A stretch of DNA of 64,000 bases from Phlyctochytrium arcticum (lineage: Eukaryota > Chytridiomycota > Chytridiomycetes > Chytridiales > Chytridiaceae). The stretch's first letter is position 1. Each line of letters begins with the position of its first letter. Location: positions 806,001 to 870,000 of the forward strand of contig JAHLKI010000004.1 in NCBI GenBank assembly GCA_025602905.1, given 5' to 3'. The notes under the pieces were generated by a model. That model was not told the DNA's origin. It did not search any database and saw only the letters and a program-made list of their open reading frames with translations. Shown here piece after piece: positions 54,680 to 64,000 of this stretch. Both the position numbers and the translations under genes were made by a program.

Positions 54680-56936
54680 ATGAGTAGTGCGGGAGCAGCT
54701 CCTGGTGGCAAAGAGCCATCGGCCATTGAAAAGGCTCTCAGCATCGTCAATGAGGCCGGCGCAAAGAATGCGGATAAGAAAAAGAAGAAGGGCAAGAAGC
54801 GGAAAGCTCCCTCTATTCCCAAGGACATGGTCTTGAATGCTCGAGGAGAGCTCATCACCAGCAAAGAGTTTGCCTTGGAGCAGACGTGAGTAATGCATGT
54901 CCAAAAGCTACTTTGCCCCAGTTCATAAATTCACATTTCCCAACGCAACATCAGTCTAGAGGCAACCAGTAAATCGTTGGGCCAGTACAGGGAACGCATG
55001 GACAATCTGTACGTCAACAATGGCCAGATGATAAAACACTAGAATACTCACCACGCTACTCTAGCGTGAATACCAACGAGAATCTCCAAGAAACATGCCA
55101 ACAGCAGGAAAAAGACGCCGTATGTTTCTTGAAGCAATCCCACCTATAACAAACAACTCAAAAAAAACTGTGTTTAGCTGGATGTCATTGCCGCGCTGCA
55201 CCGCGAAAACGAGAAAAAGGAACTGCAGATCAAAGAACTCAAGGGGCAGATTGAATATGAAGTCATCAAAGCCCAGAATGAGCGGGAAGACTTGAACGAG
55301 GAGCATGAGCGAAGAACGTCTGGTAAACCCCATGCTCACCCTTTGCACATACTAGCAATACGACTCACTTTGAAATGCCATAAAGAAATGAATGCTTTGC
55401 TTGCCGAAAAAGAAGCCGCTTTCAACGTCATGCAACAAGAATTTTCCGTCATCAAAGATTTTCGGGTAGGCGTCTGTTGTCCTTGTTGTTCAGATGTCGT
55501 CAGCTAACAGGGAAATTGCATTATCGCAGCGCAAGCGACATGAGCTGTTGAAGGAGCTCGAGCAACAAAAGGCTCAACTGGTAGACACTGAGCGGCGTCA
55601 CAAGGATACAGTTGCCAGGATGGAACGGAAATTCTTTGAAGAAAAGATTCGTCTCCAAAAAGAAGCCAATCGAAAAATCAGCGAACTAGCGACGAAAGCC
55701 CACAAGGCAAGTTCCTTCCTTCCCCCCCCTTTATCCTTATTTTTTGGCAATAATGTTGAATAGTTGCAATTTAGGAAGCCGTGGTGAATCTCAAGGAAAC
55801 CACCAAAGAAGTGTTTCGGCAAAATATTCGGATGGCCGAAGCGTTGCGATATCACGTTGAAGAGGGCGAGGAATTGGGAAAAAGTAATAGTACATTGACC
55901 CAAACCAACAAGTATCTCTTGGAAGAAAAAGAGCTTCATGATGTGATTGTCAAGGAAAAGATTCTCCAATCCAAACAGCAGCACCGGGAGGTGGGTGACT
56001 TTGGCTTCTAGTCTTTAGGTTCGTTCTTGAATGGCGCTGATTTTCCCGGCTGTACATAAGATTAGCGAGTTACATGCCAAAATTCAAAGCATGGAGCATT
56101 CGCTATCCCATGTTGTTCGAGAGTTTGAGCACGAGCGAGAACTGGTTGGACGCCTGGCGCGTCAAGAGTTGGATGATGTTCGGAAAATTGCCCTTGAACT
56201 CAAAGAAACCGTCCGTCGGAAAACATTCGAAATGAAACATATCAAGGTATTGTCCATACCCAAAAGTTCTTGGTCGCATTCTAACTTTTTCGCCCAATGA
56301 AAGAGACTTGCCCAACATATTTTGAACCAACGAACAGACTTGGAGCGTTTCTTTTTGGATTCGCTTGAACACGTCAAATCCCAGATTTTGCACGAGCGCC
56401 AAGAAAGTAAACGCGTACGTCAAGCTGAATATCAATCCAAACTCCGGATGGTACACATATATGACTTTTGCACCACTAAATTTAAAGTCAGCTAATACCA
56501 ACCTTGCCATTCATTCTAGGCACTGGCGATGAAAGGCAACCCAAGCCATGTGGATCACCAAAAGTTACAACCCCTCCGATCCACCGTCCCACTCCCACCC
56601 GGCAAACACCCATCACCCGCAAACGACTCCACCCGAGCTCAACTAGATATCCACGACCTGGCCTGGGAAGATAAAGAAAAGATCCTCCGACTCCTCTTTG
56701 CTCGCATGAACGGCTTATCCCTGGTCGGCACCAAATCCGATCCAAAACCTGAGAGCGACCAGTATGCCAGTGTGGAATCTGAATCGTACCTGTTACGATC
56801 GGCACCGGAGGGACGGGAGGTGGATATTGATGATGATGATGATGGCGAGTATTGGGGGCATGCGCCGCAACAAAGTGAATTTGGGGCCGAACCTATAATA
56901 CCCCGTGGGCAGTCAGATTTAGCGATAACATCATAA
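54680..56936 (+). CDS. BBOF1: Basal body-orientation factor 1 homologue (coiled coil)
   Basis: Vertebrate BBOF1 (CCDC176) is an axonemal/basal-body protein of motile cilia. Ten exons (54680-54885, 54955-55008, 55065-55119, 55178-55322, 55386-55465, 55530-55706, 55775-55990, 56061-56246, 56304-56450, 56520-56936) give about 560 residues, all in phase. After a Lys-rich N-terminus (ADKKKKKGKKRKAP) the protein is nearly all coiled coil. Family-specific segments are RRHKDTVARMERKFFEEK, ISELATKAHKEAVVNL, RTDLERFFLDSLEHVK and the C-terminal DIHDLAWEDKEKILRLLFAR. A taxilin assignment was considered and fits less well. The intron at 55707-55774 has a GC donor. Confidence 0.92.
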
Positions 56937-57252
56937 GGATTTTGCGGTGCATTGGTTGATACTTCTTTTTGGATGTATGTAATGATATCGGTTAGTTTTT
57001 ACCTCTGCATGGAAAAAAAAGCCAATTTCAGAAAAACCGATACGATTGTCAAGATCTGCACACCTCGACCACCGTATATTTACCAGTTCTGGGGATCCTT
57101 CTTCCGTTTCGTTGTCACTATGCACCGGATCTATTGTGGTGATCTGGAAACACGCATTCACAGTGACAAAATCGGTACGGCAAACAACGCTGCTAGCCAT
57201 CTTCCCTCCGCCATTTGATCCCTTCAGACAAACACCTGTTCACAACCGGGCA
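56937..57252. other. Intergenic between BBOF1 and the coiled-coil gene
   Basis: 316 bp, no gene seen. Confidence 0.5.
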
Positions 57253-58739
57253 ATGGCCACCCCGGAAAAAGCTAGAAAGTTGCAGCAGGCCCGATCCAAG
57301 GTAAATAGGCGTCGAGTAAAGCCATGTGCAGATGATCGCTATGAGTCTGACTTGAATTGGAATTGTTTAGCTCGAAAAGTTTCGCGCGACGAGGCAAAAA
57401 CTCCAAGAGCGGGATGCACACCCACCTCCTCCTCCGCAGCGTCATGAGCCGTCTGAGGGGATCATTGAACATCAAGCGCTCCCCGAGGTAAGGTATGGAA
57501 GCTTTACTGGTGTGGTGAGAACAGCGATTTGATCTTCATCAGTAGCAGACTGCAAAGCTGCCGACCCGGGATATAGGATGGGTGGAAACAACGACTTTTA
57601 CTCCTCCGGTTTCAGTTACCGCTGCAACTACTCGGGTCCCAACACTTGAGCCTCTTATCCCATCGGGGTCGGATCGTAGGTCCAACAACTCTGATAAATC
57701 CAGGATACCACCCAACGACACACATTTGGGAGACGCTCTGCCGTCCGGTTCAGATCATGAACGGTCGAACCACTCTGGTTCTTCCTGGATACCACGCAGC
57801 AATACCACGCATGTGGCAGGTGTCTCGCCTGATTTGACCTCACCCATATCCCCGCGCATTCCCGCGGTGATTGACGCACCCCAAGTCCCTAGTGTTGTGG
57901 AGGCAATCACGAAATGCGAGTCGAGCTTTCACATCCCGTCCTCATCCCCCGACCCTGCCGTCACTCCCGATACCATCACCCCGGACCATGATGCTCAAGC
58001 GCGCTTACAGTCACTCGTATGCCTCTTACAAAAGCGAAGTCACCAAATGTCTGCAAAAATAGATCACTCTGAACGGGACAAACTCCGATTGAACCAAGAA
58101 GTAGAGGCACTCAAACGACAGAATTTCGCATTGACCCGTCAGCTGCACGCCTCGCAAGTGGCCCTTGTTGCAATGGCAGATATGACCGAACGTCAGAAGC
58201 GGGATAGTAACCACTTAAAGGCCGAACTGGAGCAACAGGAAATACATTCCTCGAACTTGAAGCGGGCATTACAGGAAACGGAGCAGCGGCATACGAGGTT
58301 TTGTGACATAATTTCACATACAGTCTCTCGCAACCCAGAACAGATGGCCGACTCCAAGACACCATTAGAACAAGACAGGCTCATAAAAGTGCTTCGTTCC
58401 CTAGTTTCCGAACTGGGGAGTTTGCGCAATTCGTTGGATGAAGCCCATACCATTATCGATGCACAACACTCAAAGATTGAGTCATTGTATGAGGGCGCCG
58501 CCCCGACGATGACTGAAGGACAAGGGGTGCAAAGTAGCCCTTCAGAGCCACGAACGTTTACAAAAGAAACGTTGGACGATTCGCAAGTGCCGAATACGAA
58601 AATCCCAAAAGACGTACACTATGTAAATGATCTGGAACGTCAAGTCCATGAGCTCAAAAACATGGTGGTGCTCTTGACAGTGGGAGTTGACGCAGCAGGA
58701 TCGTCCGATACAGGGTTGCGAGTAGATCCATCCTCTTAG
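57253..58739 (+). CDS. Coiled-coil protein with golgin-like N-terminus
   Basis: Three exons (57253-57300, 57371-57487, 57546-58739) give about 452 residues. The first 40 residues (PEKARKLQQARSKLEKFRA, then QKLQER) resemble the basic amphipathic start of GM130/golgin-type proteins. A Ser/Thr/Pro-rich disordered stretch with two similar copies around SGSDRRSNNSDKSRIP and SGSDHERSNHSGSSWIP follows, then about 200 residues of coiled coil (SERDKLRLNQEVEALKRQNF). The assignment is tentative: coiled coils attract false matches. Convergent with HEI10. Confidence 0.75.
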
Positions 58740-58930
58740 CTAGACATTTTTGGGCCACTAATTACACTGAATTGCAATGTGATACATTGATCATGTACTT
58801 TGTCGCGATAAAAAATGCTCCACAGGCATTGATAGCATGCAGTATGATGATGAGTTGCTAGTGTAGATGATACGCAAACCACATTAAGGTTCAATGATTC
58901 ATAGTTTAATAGCCCATAATAGGTCCGGAT

Positions 58931-60189
58931 TCAAAAATATTTCGGATGACGGTCAATCGAAGGAGGCCCCATCACGCTACTATCGCATGTGAACAAAATT
59001 GAAATACAGACGTGTTTAGACCAAGCGCAAAACGCAAACCTACCCAGCGAATCTACTCCCGGCATCCATTCGGGGAGGAGGGATGGGCAACGAAACCAGA
59101 GTTTTGCGCTTTAATCGATCATACAGCATCTGAAAGAACCCAGACGTGAGCAAAAGTCTTCCACTCGCTGAAGCGCATATTTTGCATTGTCTCTTACCTG
59201 AAGTTTCTGATATTGTCGTCCTCTTTCCGCATTTTCTTCCAAAAGTCTTTGACTATGAAGTTGCTCTTTCTCTCGGTCTTTTTGTAGGTCTAAGCGTACA
59301 AAACGTGTCAGAATTGGCATAGGCGAATGGGGTGGAAAGGGTACGAACAGGATAGCTTTGTACGTAAACCTGGAAAAATAGGTTAAAAGCTAAGCAAATG
59401 GGTACAGTTGTATTATTTCGAACTCTGAATTTCCTGATTGGCATCCCTCACGATCTTTTGAACTTGGTTCTCGAGCTGTTCGTTCCGTTCAACGAGGGTT
59501 CGGTACATCTGAAATATCAAATTTTAGAACCGCCGGTGTATGGCTGATAACCAAATACAGAACCATTTGACGAAAGATGGCCTCTTGTGAGGTTTGATAA
59601 ACCCAAAAGCTGGCCTCAGACGTCATCCTATACGCACATGTGCCAAAGCTGCTCAAAGCTAATTCCATACCTCATGGCTCGTCCAGCAATTTCAATAATC
59701 ACTTTGCAGATGTCAAATCAAGACGGCCATATTTCGCACGATTAAACCAACCTTCGGGTCGGAGGCCTGCTAAGACGCTCTGACAAGACACATTTCGAGG
59801 AAATCTTTAACAGATTTGCCTAATTCCACGAAGCGCAAGAAATCTCTTACAGATTTGTAATCTTCGCTTGGATTAAGCTCTGCGAATACGATATCATCTC
59901 GTTCATTCAGACTTGTGTCGCACGCTGGACTGGTAAACTCTGTCAAGCACCACTCAACAAGAGAGAATGTTCTCGTCGACCGCACCAGATCAAAGCCTTC
60001 GAAAACGCAGTTTGAGCACACTCGACACAAAAGATATCTGAAGAAGGGGGTGGTGAATGCTTTGTTGGTTGTAAAAGAATAAGGCGCTCCCGATTTACGG
60101 CTGCAGGTTGTCACACACGCGCGGGTGGTATGAGGAAGGGCTGTCCGACACTGGAGATTGTTGCAGCGAAGGTCCGATTCGGATGACAT
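58931..60189 (-). CDS. HEI10: Meiotic crossover E3 ligase HEI10 (CCNB1IP1)
   Basis: RING-type SUMO/ubiquitin ligase that marks crossover sites on meiotic chromosomes. Ten exons (60099-60189, 59981-60037, 59851-59939, 59752-59779, 59671-59701, 59564-59627, 59424-59508, 59198-59289, 59044-59129, 58931-58979) give about 223 residues. Segments typical of HEI10: LRCNNLQCRTAL, HIFCVECAQTAF, CDTSLNERDDIVFAELNPSE, SVLAGLRPE, IAGRAMR, FWVYQTSQEAIFRQM and the coiled coil NAERGRQYQKLQ. The exon 2/3 junction inside the RING is the weakest point of the model. Its presence implies meiosis in this organism. Confidence 0.88.
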
Positions 60190-61489
60190 TGAGGCTATTT
60201 TGTTTGTCGTGTTCCAATCTTGCAAAGGAGGAGGACGAAGATCTCGCTGGTTTCGGTGACTGCTTGATTGCTGAGGGTTTACCCCGAAGTGTTGTCCGCC
60301 AAAATTATACCGGGCCCAAAATCCTTAACTAAATCACGTACAGTCAACGTGCCAGTACATTTCCGTGGCTACGCCTTAAAAGGCCCTTTTAGTGATGACT
60401 CAAAACGTTACTCATACCGTTACTTTCCGATGGACCCGGCATTTCCCGCCTTAGGAGCACAGTAGGCCTTGGCGGGCCTCATTGAAGTCATCCAACAAGG
60501 ACAAGACAAATGAAAAGGAAAAAGGACAAAGACAAAAACAAGAACGAAAACAAGGACCAAGGCAAAAGACAAAATACAAAGACAAAAACCAGTAAAAATG
60601 ACTGAGAAAGAGACAAGCTCCGGATTTTCCCACGGCAACAAAGATAAAGACTGGACACCTCCGCGCACATCCTACGGTGAAGAGCGACCGGCCTCCTCTC
60701 ACAAGACATAGAGTTGGATTGAGCCAAACCCCCAAAACGGCCATAAGTCGGTGGTTTTCTTCACAAACAGCTCCCTCCCGCCCAGGGGATTAACATGGAA
60801 GAATACTTCATCGGCATCCTTGACTTCCTCGTCAACCTGTGACACGGAATGAACATTGGTCATTCCTTGTGTGATTCATCACATATCATATCTTCCTCAT
60901 TGTTTGCTCCCCTGCGAGGGCCGGCGGCAGGCAAGGGGGGTGCGGGGGTCTCCCCCGCCTCATGAGTAATGAATTTGAACAAGGCTGGACCAAGTGAATT
61001 TTACAAGCTTCTGAACTTCTGAGGGGGGGTGCGGGGGTCTCCCCCGCCTCATGAATAATGACACTGAATAAACTGAGCGTATACTTTGTCACATTTCCCT
61101 GAGTATTGCGGTAACTAAGGACAGTCCACTCCGTGCACATAGATGGAAAATTCCAAACAACATCTAGCCGCCTGCTAGATTGAAAGGATAGCCAACGCAC
61201 ACCCGCGTGCCATGGTCTGATTGAAACTTATAGAAGACAAAGATGGAACGACAGGCAACGATATCTTATAACTTTTACAAAAGTCACAAGCAGAGAAGGA
61301 AATAAATAAAATGATAGTTGACAGCTTATCAGACCCCAGGCTTGCAGTGGAGAGTTTTACTCAAACAAATATCGAATGAACTACCACGATATTTAGCGGG
61401 ATGTTAGGTTCATTCGGGGGCGAATATATGCCACTCGCGCAAGGGAGAGATCAAAAGTTATATATAAGCAGAGGTGTCAAGAAACAACA
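60190..61489. other. Gene-poor spacer with purine-rich tract and hairpin repeats
   Basis: No gene supported. An A/G-rich tract at 60500-60610 encodes only Lys/Asp/Asn low-complexity sequence, and its complement gives hydrophobic Phe/Val frames; both are judged non-coding. Confidence 0.6.
60935..61054. repeat. Two 31-bp direct repeats, each with a 7-bp-stem hairpin
   Basis: 60935-60965 and 61024-61054 are identical over 31 bp. Each contains GCGGGGG-TCT-CCCCCGC (60942-60958 and 61031-61047). The 58 bp between them are unique. Confidence 0.85.
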
Positions 61490-61731
61490 TGTAACAAGTC
61501 GACTGCGCATCACACTTGTTAGTTTCAGAACGCGTCGCGTCGCGCTACGCGTCCGCGCACTCCCAGCCAATCCCCGTCGTGCTCTTTTCTTCCCTTGTAC
61601 ATAGCATATAGCCAGCATAGACAGTCTTCCCCCCGTAACCTAGACCGAGAACTGTACTTGACCATTTGTACATTACACTGAACAACGATACTACTGTCCT
61701 ATGGAAACCTGTCCCTGCTAGCCTTGTTATA
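61490..61731 (+). mobile_element. Solo LTR related to the inner Ty3 element
   Basis: 242 bp starting TGTAACAAG and ending CTTGTTATA, alignable along its whole length with the LTR at 5275-5513 but clearly diverged. The 5-bp duplication caaca lies at 61485-61489 and 61732-61736, so it arose by recombination between the LTRs of a complete copy. It keeps two ACGCGT boxes. Confidence 0.92.
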
Positions 61732-61736
61732 CAACA

Positions 61737-62600
61737 TGATAGTTGTTTGCTTGTAATTCAATATCTTCCTCAAGACAGACATATCGCTTCTTGATTCTGC
61801 TGCAAACTCAAAGTACCCATACCTGTCCTCGCAAACCCTCAGCACTGTTGGTTTGTCGCATCGCAACGAGCCCCAGGATAATATAGCGTGCAGGATGAGA
61901 CGCTTCGCTCCCCCCACCCTGACATTTCACTCTAACCCAAAGAGGTTAAATCGGCGCTAGGGTTACTCGTCTAGCTGGGAGCGCCTCGAATGCACGGTGC
62001 CGATCGCTAAAATGCGGGGTTCTCCCACTGGGGGACGCGCTATATCCTTTTTAGGACAACTTTTTCGTTGGTGTTCGCATTGCGACCTATTGTGCTCCCA
62101 TGTGCGGATGAACCACGGCTTCGGCACTGTCCTTGGCCATCGCAACTTTTTCGTTTAACAACTTTTGTTTATACTCCATTAGCAATCGCTCTCAAATGTG
62201 TGCTATGCATCCGGATCACACTTTCCCATATAAACCACATGTGAACAGAGTACTGACTGAACCAAATGTGAACACTCGCATTGTAAAACGAAAAGAAATC
62301 ATTGTAGTAACTGAATTGCAGTGTATTGAAAAAAGGCGAACTAGATAGTGACGCAAAACCGTTGAAATGTAAACAAAGAACTAGCCTAGTGGTACATGTC
62401 GACGCTTGCTGTTCTGAAAATGAAAGGTTAATAGTAAAGGCATCTGCCAAATCATACCACGTCCGAATCCTTGTCCGAGATGTGGCTCAGCGCTGTTTGG
62501 CAACCAAAACTCCGCTCCGGCCGTCCGATTGCCACTCAGGTTCGCCCCATTCTTCTGAATCGAAGAACCTGTCCAACACCAACACAACACAACACCCGAA
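61737..62600. other. 5' flank of the second MULE transposase
   Basis: No other gene seen. The terminal inverted repeat of the first MULE does not occur here; this element's own end cannot be recognised because its partner lies beyond the window. Confidence 0.5.
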
Positions 62601-64000
62601 ATGGAAGCCGCCAATTCTGCAGACACAGCTATCGCACGCCCCAGCGCAAGACCGCCAACAGAGGTTGCCACTGTGGTCGGGTTGACCCCCGAACAGGCAA
62701 TCGTTCTTCCCAGTAGCCTGGCCGCCCCTCAAGCTGCTTTGGCAAATGCTATCATCGCGCAAGCCGCATCCCGCCACGCTCCATGGTTTCCTCAAGCTGC
62801 GCCGGATGTTGAATTTGCCACGATGGAAAAGGGGATTGACGGTGTTCATCAGTACGCGCTTTCCGAGGGATTTGCTGTTTCTGAGAAGAAAAAGGAACAC
62901 TGGGGCAATCCGAAAATTGTTCGTATGGTGATCTTTCATTGTTGTCAGGGTGGGTCGCCTCCAGCAAACATTCCAAACTCGAAGAGAAAGCGGGAGAGTA
63001 AGAAGGTCGGTTGCACCTACAGAGTCCGTTTAAGCTTGGTTGGAGAAGTTTGGAGGATTGTGAAATTTGGCGACGGGCACGACCAGCACATCAACCATCC
63101 AAAGAGGAACACCGCAGAGCTTGCCAGTCTGCCTGCAGCAAGAAGGGCCACCCAAAAACTTGCAGATGGTGTCATTCTCGCCAAGATTATTGATATGTAC
63201 GCTGATGCCCGTAGTCCCGGTGAAATAGTTCAGTCGCTTGCTGATGACAATCCGGACAGACCGATCCTGATCGTTGCTCGGGATGTCTCCAACATTGTCG
63301 CCCGAATGCAGAGAAAAGAGCTTGGAACTATGACGATGATGGAGGCGCTGTTGACGAGAATGAAACAAAATCATTTGGTGGCGGACTTCACACTGAACGC
63401 CGACCGTACCGTACGTCGTTTGTTTTGGTCAGCCGATGGTAATCCAAACGTTAGGAAGTACGCGGATGTGGTAATTATTGATGCCACTTACCAAACCAAC
63501 AAGTACAAGATGCCAATGATGCATGCTGTTGGATTCACGGCTACCAACAACACATTCTCCATTGCATTTGGAATTGTTGAGCAGGAAGAATGCGGCGACT
63601 ATGTTTGGTTCCTACAGTTGTTGACGCAAGTTTTGGGCAGGGCACCTGACATTGTAGTAACCGACCACGAAAAAGCGTTGATAGGAGCCTTGAAAGGAGT
63701 TTGGCCCCAGACGAAGAGACTCCTTTGCCGGTGGCATATCCTTCTCAACATCAAATCCAACTGCCACAAATACTTTGTGACAGCGTCTGATGATAACTTG
63801 GAAGCATATACATGGGCCAAATTCGAAAAGGACTGGAAGTATATGTTGGAGCAGCCGACAGAAGCCCTCTTCAAACAAGCCTGGAGCGAGATTGCGAAAC
63901 TTGTTAGCCCAGAAACAATTAACTACATCACATCCAACAAGTTACCTTTCAAGGAACATTTCGCCGGCTTCTCTACCAACCAACTCAAACACTGCAGACA
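62601..64000 (+). CDS. Second MULE transposase, FAR1-like (3' end off window)
   Basis: From the ATG at 62601 the frame is open for 466 codons to the window edge. An Ala-rich N-terminus precedes a zinc-binding FAR1/WRKY-GCM1-like region (FHCCQGGSPP, GCTYRVRLSL, GHDQHINHP). The MULE catalytic core has Asp in VIIDATYQTNKYKMPMMHAV and Asp in IVVTDHEKALIGALKGVWP, then RLLCRWHILLNIK; the catalytic Glu would lie beyond the edge. It is a different family from the MULE at 688-14127. No stop or frameshift seen, so the copy may be active. Confidence 0.9.
   Translation, partial: MEAANSADTAIARPSARPPTEVATVVGLTPEQAIVLPSSLAAPQAALANAIIAQAASRHAPWFPQAAPDVEFATMEKGIDGVHQYALSEGFAVSEKKKEHWGNPKIVRMVIFHCCQGGSPPANIPNSKRKRESKKVGCTYRVRLSLVGEVWRIVKFGDGHDQHINHPKRNTAELASLPAARRATQKLADGVILAKIIDMYADARSPGEIVQSLADDNPDRPILIVARDVSNIVARMQRKELGTMTMMEALLTRMKQNHLVADFTLNADRTVRRLFWSADGNPNVRKYADVVIIDATYQTNKYKMPMMHAVGFTATNNTFSIAFGIVEQEECGDYVWFLQLLTQVLGRAPDIVVTDHEKALIGALKGVWPQTKRLLCRWHILLNIKSNCHKYFVTASDDNLEAYTWAKFEKDWKYMLEQPTEALFKQAWSEIAKLVSPETINYITSNKLPFKEHFAGFSTNQLKHCR

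Noticed and set aside
54680..56936. Taxilin
   Set aside because: The coiled coil looked generic at first, but the RFFLDSLEHVK and LAWEDKEKILRLLFAR segments fit BBOF1.
60420..60744. Hydrophobic Phe/Val/Leu-rich frames on the minus strand
   Set aside because: They are the complement of an A/G-rich low-complexity tract and show no family features.
60935..61054. CRISPR array
   Set aside because: Only two units, and the host is a eukaryote.

Overview
The window is nuclear DNA of a fungus, very probably a zoosporic, chytrid-like one. A complete chitin synthase with its C-terminal membrane segments, short GT-AG introns of about 45-80 nt and dense gene packing indicate a fungus. Two genes whose animal relatives serve basal bodies and cilia, a BBOF1 homologue and a PPP1R42 homologue, point to a flagellated lineage. 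The species cannot be named from the sequence alone.

Layout. Positions 1-622 hold the 3'-truncated start of a cyclophilin gene. Positions 680-14135 are one three-level transposon nest. A 2.5-kb Mutator-like element (MULE) with 38-bp terminal inverted repeats and an 8-bp target duplication was entered by a Ty3 chromovirus (5-bp duplication). That element was in turn entered in pol by a second Ty3 element that has no integrase and identical LTRs (5-bp duplication). Both Ty3 elements carry a textbook -1 frameshift signal (slippery heptamer plus downstream hairpin) between gag and pol. Positions 15.5-60.2 kb are a compact block of about 25 host genes, nearly all with several introns and often in divergent or convergent pairs with 85-200 bp between them. 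From 61.5 kb to the right edge the DNA is again mobile: a solo LTR related to the inner Ty3 element, then the start of another MULE transposase that runs off the window.

How the genes fit together. Several act in the secretory pathway: PER1 and ALG3 (GPI-anchor remodelling and N-glycan assembly), EMC2, carboxypeptidase Y, chitin synthase, and the unfolded-protein-response factor HAC1/XBP1. The HAC1 gene carries what looks like a 17-nt Ire1 intron: two adjacent hairpins with 7-nt CAGCAGC loops, whose excision switches the C-terminus to an acidic, aromatic tail. Others serve RNA and translation quality (eIF4A3, an RRM/SR protein, a PPR protein, an ASCC2/Rqt3-like protein, ELP6), DNA repair and meiosis (an aprataxin with an added PBZ zinc finger and macro region, HEI10), ubiquitin and peroxisomes (CDC34, PEX4, a CoA diphosphatase), and Fe-S assembly (IND1). 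Exon boundaries below were built by hand from reading frame, GT-AG sites and family similarity. They are phase-consistent, but no transcript or database search was available.
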